From positions 1,092,224 through 1,156,223 of the forward strand of contig NZ_KB908056.1 of the NCBI RefSeq assembly GCF_000382325.1: a stretch of 64,000 nt of DNA, written 5' to 3'. Below are positions 26,162-34,332 of the stretch, in pieces (the stretch's first letter is position 1; each line of letters opens with the position of its first letter). A program made the position numbers and the translations under genes. The DNA is from Woodsholea maritima DSM 17123. Its GTDB lineage: Bacteria > Pseudomonadota > Alphaproteobacteria > Caulobacterales > Maricaulaceae. Below the pieces are notes generated by a model. The model saw only the letters and a program-made list of their open reading frames with translations. It ran no database searches and was not told the origin of the DNA.

Positions 26162-27028
26162 CTAGAAAATGAATAATCTAAGCAATTGCCCTCCGAAGGC
26201 AAAGGTCTCAGGTTCGAATCCTGATGGGTGCGCCATTTCACATTTATGCATTTCAGAACCCATTAAAGCCTTGAAGGGCAATGATAAATCGGGGTTCGAA
26301 AATCCATTTTCCCGGCAGTATCGGGGGTGAGAGGAGAATGCTATTTTCATGAGCATTCGGCGTTGCACTAAATCACCGGAATCCCATAATTTCCAAGGGT
26401 TTGAGAGAAATGCCATTGGGGTTCGAAAAGCGTTTTCAAAGCTTTTCTTGGGTGTGCGGATGAAATTGGCTTGCTCAAGCAAGCTGGCTTTCTTCTCTTC
26501 CAGGGCGCGAATGCGAGACTCGTAAGCTTTGATTACGCTATCGCTAGTCGCATCCACAATCCGGTCAACGAGCGCGCCGATCTGCTTTTCCAGTTTGGCC
26601 GCTTCGCTCTGGACACTGCGAGCCATAGCTTCGGCGCTGGCGATGCGATAATCCCAGATTTTGGCAAACATCGCGCGCGCAACGTTAAAGAGGGCTTCCG
26701 TTGGCCGTAAGGCCTTCACCAGGGCCTCAAAATCCTTTTCAAGAACATCACGTCGAATTGATTTGCGCCGAGAAGAACAGCCCTTTTTGAAGCACTCATA
26801 GTAGGGGTGCTTCTTGCCTGTTTTGCTGGTCGACCAGCTTGCAGTAAGCGGGTGACCACAAGAGGCGCAAGCCACAAGAACACGCAAGATAAAATCTTCC
26901 TGTATATCAGCCCGTGCAGGCGCGCGAGCCTTGTCGTTGAGCCGCTCTTGAATGCGCTCGAAGGTGGTGTAGTCAATCAGGCCTTCATGCTGACCTTTGC
27001 GCAGATGCCTGGCAGGTTTTTTTATCAT
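26162..27028 (-). pseudogene. C-terminal fragment of a large serine recombinase
   Basis: The frame contains the recombinase/zinc-ribbon part of large serine recombinases: HEGLIDYTTFERIQERLND, then VACASCGHPLTASWSTSKTG and a second Cys pair (ECFKKGCSSRR), then a coiled coil (about residues 135-190). The catalytic N-terminal domain is missing. The last 25 or so residues are read from the antisense of the tRNA att sequence, so the natural end is also lost or unclear. It is a leftover of an older element downstream of the tRNA. Confidence 0.75.
26191..26238 (+). repeat. att site: second copy of the tRNA-Arg(CCG) 3' end
   Basis: Identical over 48 bp to 20079-20126. Here the five bases before it (TTGCC, 26186-26190) also pair with GGCAA to complete the anticodon stem, but no D-arm or 5' acceptor strand is present. 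It marks the right border of the second element. Confidence 0.85.
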
Positions 27029-27263
27029 TCCGTGGCACAGCCGCTGGACGTCGAAGACGGGGAGTACTGCGCATGACTCCCGATGCCACCCGTTACCGCT
27101 TCACCGTCGAGCACTGAAGCAGGCGGACGACTGGCGATAAGGCTTCTGCCTTGCCTGCCGCGCTCCGCGCGGATGCTGCGAAGCCCATGCGACTAATGCG
27201 GCGAACATGCCATCTAGGCCCGCACAGAATCGCCATTGCCTGACTCTTTTTGGAGGGGGCGCA

Positions 27264-28412
27264 ATGATGTTTGCGGAAGGCTTTTCTGACTTTGTCTGCG
27301 AAGGCGACAGCATCAGCTACATTGCTGGTTTCGAGATCACCGCACGCATTGTGCGTGACGATTGTCCTGACGCTCCCGACGAGCGGCAGGACGGATTCTG
27401 GCACTTGCCTTACAAGGACGCGCTGGGATTCATTGGCCCCGGTCCAAACCGCTGTTCCTCTCAAGCATCATTGTCTATAGTGAGCACGTTAGCTAAGGTT
27501 TCTGGTGGGGATATGCTTCAACAAAAACGAGATGTTTCACAATGCCGCATTGAGGCTAAATCGCCTGAGTTGCGGCCAAGGACTTCAAACCCGTCGAGCT
27601 ATCAATGCGAAGATGAGAGCGATAAGCCGATTGGGTGTTTCGTTGCTGTTGTCGTGGCCATTGGCGGCTTCATCTTTATGGCGAATTCGGATCTTCCTGA
27701 TGATATGAGCGGGTGGTTTTGGCTTGTGCCAATTGGCGGCGGCATTTGGGCTGGGTTGGCCCTTATATCCTTCATTCGTGATAAACGCGGCAAACTTGCT
27801 GTTCTTTCGGAAAATCGAAATGTCGAAATCTCGAATGCGCGAGCCCGTGAAAATGCCGTGAAAGAAGCCATCTCTAAAGCGGACCGCGTTCGACAACAAT
27901 ACCAAGCGGCGTTCAGAGATTTAGAATCCATTAAGGCGGCGTTGCGATCTGTAGACGCATGTATTGTACGCGCCGAACAAGAATACCGGCAGAATGCGTT
28001 TTCTCCCTTCTGGGACGAAATTGAAAATGCGGTTCAAACTCTTTCGAAATATGGAGATGAAGTTAAAGCGCTTGGGCAGTCTGCGAGCTATTATGCCCTA
28101 ACCCTTCAGGGAGAGACCCATGATTTTCCACCATATCCGATCTCAGAGTCTATGATCCCAGATGCAATGGTTACCGCGGAAGATCTGAGGCGCGTAATTC
28201 GTCTCGGCCATACGAATTACGAATTCGCCTCGATCTGGGAGCAGCGCAAAAATCGTGAGGTCATGATTGCCGGCTTTAACTGCGTGGCGGACGCTGTAAA
28301 CGGCATTGAGGGGCTTGTGCTGGAGGCAGTTCGATCCTGCGAAGGCAACATTTTGGCCGCGCTTCGAAAAATGCAAAGTAGTCTACAACATAGAAATATC
28401 AGTGGCGTTTAA
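27264..28412 (+). CDS. apparent fusion: ICE small-protein fragment joined to a membrane coiled-coil protein
   Basis: The start at 27264 has GGAGG upstream. The first 60 residues (MMFAEGFSDFVCEGDSIS, ITARIVRDDCPDAPDERQDG FW) match, as far as I remember, a small protein common on alphaproteobacterial ICEs, but its end is missing. From about residue 115 there are two membrane helices (CFVAVVVAIGGFIFMAN; WFWLVPIGGGIWAGLALISF). A charged helical region of about 200 residues with no recognised domain follows. The second part may have its own start. The fusion probably arose by deletion. Confidence 0.45.
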   Translation: MMFAEGFSDFVCEGDSISYIAGFEITARIVRDDCPDAPDERQDGFWHLPYKDALGFIGPGPNRCSSQASLSIVSTLAKVSGGDMLQQKRDVSQCRIEAKSPELRPRTSNPSSYQCEDESDKPIGCFVAVVVAIGGFIFMANSDLPDDMSGWFWLVPIGGGIWAGLALISFIRDKRGKLAVLSENRNVEISNARARENAVKEAISKADRVRQQYQAAFRDLESIKAALRSVDACIVRAEQEYRQNAFSPFWDEIENAVQTLSKYGDEVKALGQSASYYALTLQGETHDFPPYPISESMIPDAMVTAEDLRRVIRLGHTNYEFASIWEQRKNREVMIAGFNCVADAVNGIEGLVLEAVRSCEGNILAALRKMQSSLQHRNISGV

Positions 28413-28416
28413 AAAA

Positions 28417-29259
28417 TCAGCCGCTGCCTTCGATTAGAACTAGCCGATCTCCCGGTTCTACTCTATCGCCGTCATTTTTTTTCACGCTTCCAATCACGCC
28501 GCCCGAGTATGCCTGAACATACCAGTTTTCGATGAAATAGTCTTTCGAATTTTCTGAGTTGCGAAGATGGTCTGGAATTACGAATCCGATTTTCCCGGTT
28601 CTACACGCGGTGCCTTTTTCAAATCGCTTAGCACCATGTTCGTTCGGTAGGACATGAAGAACACCCGGCGAGCCATGCCACACTATCCAATCTATTTGAC
28701 GCCCATCGACGACATTGCCATCGACGGGTCGACCATAAGACTTCAAGTCTTCGGCCAAATAACTAAGGCGCATCAGGCGCTGCCGCGTTCTTTCAATATC
28801 GCCTGACTGGTCGCGCTCTTTCCGGTTTGCGATTGACATGAGCGTGCGCGAGAATGCGCCTGGTCGCCGTTCATTCAGGTCAAAGCAGCGTAGGGTCATT
28901 TTGGTCGCTGCAGGGCCGTAATCTTTTAAACTAAGAGAAAAGAACGCATCATTCTGTCTAAACACAACGCCTCCTTCCAGTGAGCATTGAATGACGGTTG
29001 CTCGGTGATCTGGCGTGATCTGACCTCGACCAAATCGGCTCGGCAGCTGTTCGGTCGTCGATCTCGATCCATGGCCGAAAAACCAATTGTGAAAATACTC
29101 TATTTGTTGAACTGCGATCCAAACATCGCGAATTGAGACTTGCGATAGCAATTCCGCCTGATATGCGAAAGACTCGCCATTTTCCTTTCTCTCGACATAG
29201 GCTTGGACCCAGTGCTTTCCTTCGGGGCTTGTCGGTAAGTTTGGATCAAAGGTTCTCAT
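28417..29259 (-). CDS. hypothetical protein with a biotinyl/lipoyl-like C-terminal strand pattern
   Basis: 280 residues, convergent with the preceding gene (4 bases apart). No family recognised. The last 35 residues (WYVQAYSGGVIGSVKKNDGD, then RVEPGDRLVLIEG) have the turn and strand spacing of a biotinyl/lipoyl or HlyD-type beta barrel half, but without the Lys acceptor motif. The middle carries conserved-looking FNLNERRPGAFSR-like and WIVWHGSPGVLHVLPN pieces. Codon use is less GC-rich than the ICE backbone. Confidence 0.4.
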   Translation of the reverse strand: MRTFDPNLPTSPEGKHWVQAYVERKENGESFAYQAELLSQVSIRDVWIAVQQIEYFHNWFFGHGSRSTTEQLPSRFGRGQITPDHRATVIQCSLEGGVVFRQNDAFFSLSLKDYGPAATKMTLRCFDLNERRPGAFSRTLMSIANRKERDQSGDIERTRQRLMRLSYLAEDLKSYGRPVDGNVVDGRQIDWIVWHGSPGVLHVLPNEHGAKRFEKGTACRTGKIGFVIPDHLRNSENSKDYFIENWYVQAYSGGVIGSVKKNDGDRVEPGDRLVLIEGSG

Positions 29260-29414
29260 CTTATCTCCGCAATCGGTGCACAGTGAAAGTGTTGAAAGTT
29301 CCTTTAGGCCATGATTAGCATACCGCTAATCGTTTCTGCAATCATAGTAACGATCAGACCTGCTCGAAGAAACAAGGCGGTAAGGTCTATGTCGAGCTTC
29401 GCCATAATGGCACC

Positions 29415-29786
29415 ATGACCTTCCATAAAGGCTATTTTGTTCAGGCCGAGGCGCGACGGCTGGAGAAGGCGAAGACCGGCCACAGCGAGAGCCTCGTCGC
29501 GCCCGTTAAACCGGTAATGTCCGACCGCTGGCGGAATACATTTCCCTGCATCGCCACGGCGCGGTGCAATGCCAACGCCTATCACCTTTGCGAAATCTTT
29601 GCCTTCTTGCTTGCCATGTCGGACGAGGAAGTCATGGAGGTTCTGGCCTTCACCATGTCCGAGCCGCTGGAGTGGTCCGGTGATGAGGCTTCCCCCCGGC
29701 TGGCGCGCTCAAATGCTGCACGCGCTTTGCCTGCTTCTAAATCCATTCGAGCTGGGCCGCCCGGCAGATTTGATGCATTCTCATGA
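29415..29786 (+). pseudogene. remnant of a ParB-like plasmid/ICE protein
   Basis: Translation includes MSDRWRNTFPCIATA and CEIFAFLLAMSDEEVMEVLA FTM, which resemble the C-terminal region of large ParB-like proteins of mobile elements. There is no N-terminal ParB domain and no ribosome binding site. Several frames are needed to keep the resemblance, so I call it a decayed fragment. Confidence 0.35.
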
Positions 29787-29799
29787 GAATAGCTGCGGG

Positions 29800-31413
29800 T
29801 CATGCGTAACCCTCCACGTAAGTCCAATATCCATCCGCATATTGCGGCAGGTGGGCATAGCGCTCCGGAACCCGTTCACGGATGATTCGGCGCGAGGCCG
29901 ACCCGAACATCTGTTTAACCCGTACCGATCCGGCTGGCGGGTGAAATGGGTTAGGATGATAGCGCCCGGCCATAAAGCGCTGTTCGTAATAAGGTGCGCG
30001 TTCCGCGTAGAGCGGATGGGGAAGGCCATCGGCGAAAATGTAAGCCTGGTCCCCTGGCGTGTTCAAAACCTCATCAGGGGTTCGCAGGGCGCGTTGCTGT
30101 TTGGAACGGATCGTCTCTACCTGCCCATAATGTGCAGCCTCAATAACCGAAGAGATCAGATCACCGCCCGAGAGAATGTTTTGAATGGCTTGCTGTTTTG
30201 CGATACTCGCGCGCGCTTGCGAAAATTCATCATCATATTGGATTGTTTGCGTTCCTAGCATGCGGCTCAGCACAGTGGCCGAGGTCAGATCGCGCACAGC
30301 GAAGTACACACGGCAGGCCGCGCTGGCCGTGATCTCCACATCCGCATTAGGGCCGATGGCCTTCATCTGGTCAGTAGACTGGAACACCGCCACCGGGCGA
30401 ATGCCAATACCTGCGCCAATACTGAAGAGCTGTCTGATCAGCGGATAGCCTGAGAGCTGGGCCGCTTCATCGATGAACCAGGTCTGGCGCGGTGCACTCG
30501 GTGCCGACTTCTTCTCAAAATACAGACGCGAGGTGATGGTCTTGATGATGGGTGCCCATTGGCGCAGCAGATGGGCTGGCGGCATCAAATACAAATGATG
30601 CGGCGTGCGTGAGCGCGTCAGTTCCGCCAAATCAAAATCAAAGGGCGGAGAAACGGACTCCATCAGCACCGGGTCAGCCAGCGCGGCGAAGGACTTAAAC
30701 AGTTCGCCGAATACGCCAGCCATGCCGCCTCCGCTATCGCGCTCTCGCCAGGCCGCTATCTCTTCCTCAATTCGGCGCGCGATAGCGTATTTGGATTCCG
30801 ACATCTCAAAGGCAAAATCGAGATAGGCATTGCCGCCTGCCGGGATCGTGTTGATGAACTCATACAGGCGCGGAAAGGTCAGGACGCCATCATGTTCGGT
30901 AATGGCGAGGCCACCGCCGACAAGGATTTCCTGCATCCGTTCTTCGAAATAAACCGCCTGCGCAGCGCCGCTGGACGGAGCGAAGTTCCGAAACGTCTCC
31001 TGCATATTGCTGACCAGATTCGGACAATCCCGGCGCAGGTGGCCCAGTGGATTTATTCTTGATGTGGGGGCACCATTCAGGCGCTGCGGGTTCCAGGCGA
31101 TACAGGCTTTGGGTGGCTGGGTTTGTTTTTGGCTGATCGCGTAAAGTTCGCCCTTGGGGTCCAAAATGACCGCCGTACCGCCATACCCGCCCTCGCAGAT
31201 CGAGTATGCTAAAAGATCGCGTAGCTTGCCGCCGCGCGCGCCCGCCGTCACCAGAACCCCGCCGGGGCCGTTCCAATACACGGGCCGCCCCTCGATAAAG
31301 CCAACAGAGATCGACTCCGGCGTCTTGTCGAACATTCCGGCGCGCCGCACATCGTCTTGGTTCGCGAATGCCGCTGAACCAAAGCGGTAGATCTCATTGT
31401 CCTGCGGATGTAT
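29800..31413 (-). CDS. VirD4/TraG-type IV secretion coupling protein
   Basis: The protein links the relaxosome to a conjugation channel at the inner membrane. Visible features: GPGGVLVTAGARGGKLRDLL (altered Walker A region), GGTAVILDPKGELYAIS, then QTWFIDEAAQLSGYPLIRQL (Walker B) and AVFQSTDQMKAIGPNADV. The family's usual start (NEIYRFGSA...DD.RRAG) lies in frame upstream of the first GTG (31350). An ideal AAGGAGG site sits six bases from an ATA codon at 31413-31411. I therefore draw the gene to 31413, reading ATA as a mutated or rare start. No N-terminal membrane helices are present, as in the short TraG type. No mating-pair genes lie nearby. Confidence 0.75.
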   Translation of the reverse strand: MHPQDNEIYRFGSAAFANQDDVRRAGMFDKTPESISVGFIEGRPVYWNGPGGVLVTAGARGGKLRDLLAYSICEGGYGGTAVILDPKGELYAISQKQTQPPKACIAWNPQRLNGAPTSRINPLGHLRRDCPNLVSNMQETFRNFAPSSGAAQAVYFEERMQEILVGGGLAITEHDGVLTFPRLYEFINTIPAGGNAYLDFAFEMSESKYAIARRIEEEIAAWRERDSGGGMAGVFGELFKSFAALADPVLMESVSPPFDFDLAELTRSRTPHHLYLMPPAHLLRQWAPIIKTITSRLYFEKKSAPSAPRQTWFIDEAAQLSGYPLIRQLFSIGAGIGIRPVAVFQSTDQMKAIGPNADVEITASAACRVYFAVRDLTSATVLSRMLGTQTIQYDDEFSQARASIAKQQAIQNILSGGDLISSVIEAAHYGQVETIRSKQQRALRTPDEVLNTPGDQAYIFADGLPHPLYAERAPYYEQRFMAGRYHPNPFHPPAGSVRVKQMFGSASRRIIRERVPERYAHLPQYADGYWTYVEGYA

Positions 31414-31448
31414 GCTCCGCCTCCTTCATTCAACGCTGACAAAGAATA

Positions 31449-31476
31449 AGGCCGAGCAGCTTTCGCCGCCCGGCCT
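31449..31476 (-). terminator. rho-independent terminator upstream of the coupling protein gene
   Basis: On the minus strand AGGCCG.GC.GC pairs with GC.GC.CGGCCT around GAAA, followed by TATTCTTT. It closes the small membrane-protein operon before the virD4-like gene. Confidence 0.6.
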
Positions 31477-31487
31477 CTTGGAAATCC

Positions 31488-31622
31488 CTAACCGGAGAAT
31501 GATCCGATCAGAGCCAGCACAATGAACACGACAACAGCTGCCCCTCCCACAGCTTCCCAATCGATGACTTTTTTCGTGACGCGAAACGTACCGCGACGGA
31601 CTTCCTTATCTTTAGTGAACAT
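31488..31622 (-). CDS. small single-pass membrane protein (44 aa)
   Basis: ATG at 31622 with AAGGGAG upstream. The product starts with a charged stretch (MFTKDKEVRRGTFRVTKK) and then has one membrane helix (GGAAVVVFIVLALIGSF). It is shorter than most gene finders accept. It follows another small membrane gene by 25 bases, so the two form a pair upstream of the coupling protein, possibly mating accessory proteins. Confidence 0.5.
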   Translation of the reverse strand: MFTKDKEVRRGTFRVTKKVIDWEAVGGAAVVVFIVLALIGSFSG

Positions 31623-31647
31623 AGCAGTTCTCCCTTTCTATTTGGAT

Positions 31648-31938
31648 TTAGCGAAGCAAGTTGCGGAAGTAGCGGACCGTTCCGCCGCTCAGCAGGAGTT
31701 TCAGAATGACGGTGCTGGTGAGGCCGATGACGGCTACGGTCAGGAGCCACCACAGGATCCCAATCCCGAAATCAAAGCCGTAGTGATCCCGCGCGAAGGC
31801 CTGCACGGCCTCGACACTTGATCCGTAGGCAAATGGCGTGGCGAAGAAGGTGATCACCACCGAGCCAATTGCGGAGAACCAGTTGGACGCTTCCGCGAGA
31901 AAGTCCTTCTGGCCTCGCCCGTTGTTCATTGTCTGCAT
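31648..31938 (-). CDS. small two-helix membrane protein
   Basis: 96 residues, start at 31938 after GAGGTT. Helices at about residues 19-40 (WFSAIGSVVITFFATPF) and 57-85 (GILWWLLTVAVIGLTSTVIL). Family not recognised. Position before a TraG-like gene suggests a conjugation accessory role, by neighbourhood only. Confidence 0.55.
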   Translation of the reverse strand: MQTMNNGRGQKDFLAEASNWFSAIGSVVITFFATPFAYGSSVEAVQAFARDHYGFDFGIGILWWLLTVAVIGLTSTVILKLLLSGGTVRYFRNLLR

Positions 31939-32106
31939 AACGAACCTCGATTGCTTGCGGCTGCGTGTTTGCGAGCCGTTTGAGTGTTATCGGATGGTTT
32001 GTTCGCTGGTCCGGGGGAAACGGCGAATAGATTCGAAAAAACGCCTGTTAACGAATTGCTAAGATAAAAAGTATATAATTTTCAGTAGTTTGAAATGTGA
32101 GGGAAT

Positions 32107-32790
32107 TTGAAGTCAAAGAATGAAACAGATTTAGCCGATTATCAGGATGAACTGGCCGAGCGCTCTACGGGCAAGATACGACGGTTCTTCGTTGATGGCG
32201 AACATACACCCGGATCAAAGGCGCAACGGGAGAAAGAGGCCAGCAATAGTGTCACGCTGACTGCGTTGCAGCTTGCGATGCAAGATCCCGCCTATGCCGC
32301 CGCCTATCAAGCCGTTTGGGATACTTATGAACGCGTACAAAATGCCCTTGATGAAGCAATCTTGGACAACGCCGAAGAGCTGGAGCGTCTGGAGGCGGAG
32401 GCCGCCCGTCTTGATGACGGCACGGTGATCTTTATGCGCCCGGATGGCAGCGCGGAAACGCGCGATGGGCGGATCATTCCGCCATCGGCTTTGATCGGGG
32501 TTGCAATACCTGAGGATGCGACAACGATTGAAGAATATCGCATTGCAATGCAGCGCAGTGCAGAACTGGCCGACATCCAGACCGAGATCATCGATCCTGC
32601 CAGAGACAGGATCAATGATCAGGATAATCCCTTAAGCGTCGAGGAGTTGCAGAACTTTTCGGATGAGATAAACCGCGTCGCCGCTCATATCAGTGGATCA
32701 TCAGAGTTCAGTATTTCACAAAACCGAAGTTCTGATGACCCTTTGTTACCGCTCGGTGAACCGCAGTTATCTAGCGGCCCTTCTCCTTAG
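32107..32790 (+). CDS. hypothetical acidic, coiled-coil protein
   Basis: 227 residues from a TTG start (32107) preceded by GAGGGAA. Helical with heptad-like stretches (ALDEAILDNAEELERLEAEA). A hairpin-like strand part follows (GTVIFMRPDGSAETRDGRII PP). The tail is disordered. It overlaps the end of the convergent next gene by 4 bases. Not recognised; no signal peptide. Confidence 0.5.
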   Translation: MKSKNETDLADYQDELAERSTGKIRRFFVDGEHTPGSKAQREKEASNSVTLTALQLAMQDPAYAAAYQAVWDTYERVQNALDEAILDNAEELERLEAEAARLDDGTVIFMRPDGSAETRDGRIIPPSALIGVAIPEDATTIEEYRIAMQRSAELADIQTEIIDPARDRINDQDNPLSVEELQNFSDEINRVAAHISGSSEFSISQNRSSDDPLLPLGEPQLSSGPSP

Positions 32791-33158
32791 TTGTAATCTA
32801 TGCGAAGTTGCGGGCATTCGCGTCTTGCGAGAGCTAATACAACCGTCGGCGGGACGTGATCAGGAAACCTTTCCAAATTAGCAATGACAGTAGCATAGTG
32901 TTGTTGTTCATTCTCAAAATACCAAGCTGCTACACAATCAGAAGCATTCTGATCGCGTAAGGCAATGCCACTTGCCAATCCAAGCACTAATCCGTGCAAC
33001 CAAACACTGCGCTCATTTTCAGCCATTCTTAAAATATTACGATTCGTAAAGCGCTCCGGCTCTACATCTGTGTCTTGCGCCGGTGCGGGGGGTGTGAACA
33101 GGGCTGTGGCCATTAAAGCGGCGTTCATTGCGATGAGCAGAGTTTTGAGGGTGGCCAT
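32787..33158 (-). CDS. secreted/periplasmic small protein
   Basis: The start at 33158 (GGGAG upstream) gives a 123-residue product with a signal peptide: MATLKTLLIAMNAALMATAL followed by FTPPAPAQ. The mature part has a W..G...G pattern and two cysteines (SDCVAAWYF, RRECPQL), in the style of Rap1a-type small periplasmic proteins, though the match is weak. It starts one codon after the preceding membrane gene stops. Confidence 0.55.
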   Translation of the reverse strand: MATLKTLLIAMNAALMATALFTPPAPAQDTDVEPERFTNRNILRMAENERSVWLHGLVLGLASGIALRDQNASDCVAAWYFENEQQHYATVIANLERFPDHVPPTVVLALARRECPQLRIDYN

Positions 33159-33159
33159 T

Positions 33160-33450
33160 TTACGCTCCCATGTTGTTGAAAAACCAAAGCACGCGCCCGG
33201 CGATGAGCAAGAGCGCCAGCGCCAGAAAGGCGACATGGAACACAACGCGTAAGGTCAGCGCCCCAATCCAGCCCGTCGCCGCGCCCAAGAGCGCCCCGGC
33301 CAGGGCCCCGGCCCAAAACCCGATTTCGGGATCAGCATCCCCGGCGGTGTCGCCCCATAAGAAGCCCGCAAAGGCCCCGATCCAGGTCATGGCCCCCGTC
33401 AGGGTGGTCTTTTTCTGGGATGATTGCTGTGGTGATGATGACTGGCTCAT
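33160..33450 (-). CDS. small Gly/Ala-rich membrane protein
   Basis: The start at 33450 follows GGGGGAG. 96 residues with three hydrophobic segments (AMTWIGAFAGFLWGDTAG; GFWAGALAGALLGAATGWIG; LRVVFHVAFLALALLLIAG). The glycine-zipper look suggests membrane packing. It is translationally next to the periplasmic protein gene. Not recognised. Confidence 0.5.
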   Translation of the reverse strand: MSQSSSPQQSSQKKTTLTGAMTWIGAFAGFLWGDTAGDADPEIGFWAGALAGALLGAATGWIGALTLRVVFHVAFLALALLLIAGRVLWFFNNMGA

Positions 33451-33730
33451 GCGGGCGCTCCCCCTTTGGCATGAAAACCCCGCGCTCCGGCTAAGAGGCG
33501 ATTGAGACAGGGTACGCATACGCATGTATGGCTAAGTGTCTCAAAAACCTTCCAAAAAGAGATTGTCTCTGCTATGGTCAACCCATCATTGAGATCGCCT
33601 GATCCGGCGTCATTACAGGCCGGATTATCGTCCGTTTTGCACCCGTCCCGTAAAGGAAGGGATTAGAGACGATAAAATGCGCGCTCAGTGCGGTTTTACG
33701 CTTATCACCGGACACGGAAAGGAGGCCGCC
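33451..33730. promoter_or_regulatory. possible res region of the adjacent resolvase
   Basis: Four copies of the core TGTCTC/GAGACA type occur here: GAGACA at 33504, TGTCTC at 33537, the palindrome AGAGATTGTCTCT at 33558-33570, and GAGAC at 33666. Repeated, paired sites directly before a resolvase gene fit a crossover/res region. Inference only. Confidence 0.35.
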
Positions 33731-34276
33731 ATGCGGATCGGCTATGCGCGCGTTTCAACGCATGATCAATCGCTTAATCTTCAGCGCGATGCGCTGGTGG
33801 CGGCGCAGTGTGATCAGGTGTTTGAAGACCATGGTATATCGGGGGCCTGTCTGGACCGCCCGGCCTATAACCAGATGATGAAGGCCTTAAATGCCGGTGA
33901 TGAGCTGGTGGTGTGGCGGCTCGACCGTCTGGCGCGCAGCGTGTTTGATCTCATTGATACTTTGCACACGATGAAGGCGCGCGGGATTGTTTTTCGTTCG
34001 ATCTGTGAGGGGATGGATACCGGCTCCCCCTTTGGCGAGACGGTTTTTGTGGTCGCCAGCGCCTTTGCGGCGCTTGAGCGCTCTATCTTGATCGAACGCA
34101 CCCGCGCCGGGATCGATGCGGCCAAGGCCAGGGGCGTGAAGTTTGGCCGCCGCCCGGCCCTGAATGGGGAGGCCTTGTGCGAGGCGCTTTTCCTCAAGGA
34201 ACAAGGCATGACCACCCCCGCCATTGCGCGTTATCTCGGCGTGGGCCGCTCTACGCTCTATCGGTATTTTGTGTAG
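33731..34276 (+). CDS. serine resolvase/invertase (Pin/Tn3 type)
   Basis: The start at 33731 follows AAAGGAGG. The 181-residue product has MRIGYARVSTHDQSLNLQ with the catalytic Ser in ARVST. Typical DELVVWRLDRLARSVFDLI, ERTRAGIDAAKARGVKFGRR and a C-terminal helix-turn-helix (MTTPAIARYLGVGRSTLYRY) follow. Complete and probably active. It would resolve element multimers or invert a nearby segment. Confidence 0.9.
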   Translation: MRIGYARVSTHDQSLNLQRDALVAAQCDQVFEDHGISGACLDRPAYNQMMKALNAGDELVVWRLDRLARSVFDLIDTLHTMKARGIVFRSICEGMDTGSPFGETVFVVASAFAALERSILIERTRAGIDAAKARGVKFGRRPALNGEALCEALFLKEQGMTTPAIARYLGVGRSTLYRYFV

Positions 34277-34332
34277 CTCATTCGTGATCGCAACGCGGGG
34301 GCAACGAATTCGCGAAGTGCGGTCTGCATCTT

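Noticed and set aside
26162..26260. C-terminal end of the serine recombinase frame reading AHPSGFEPETFAFGG
   Set aside because: This is the antisense reading of a tRNA T-arm and acceptor, a common annotation artefact, and not a true protein end.
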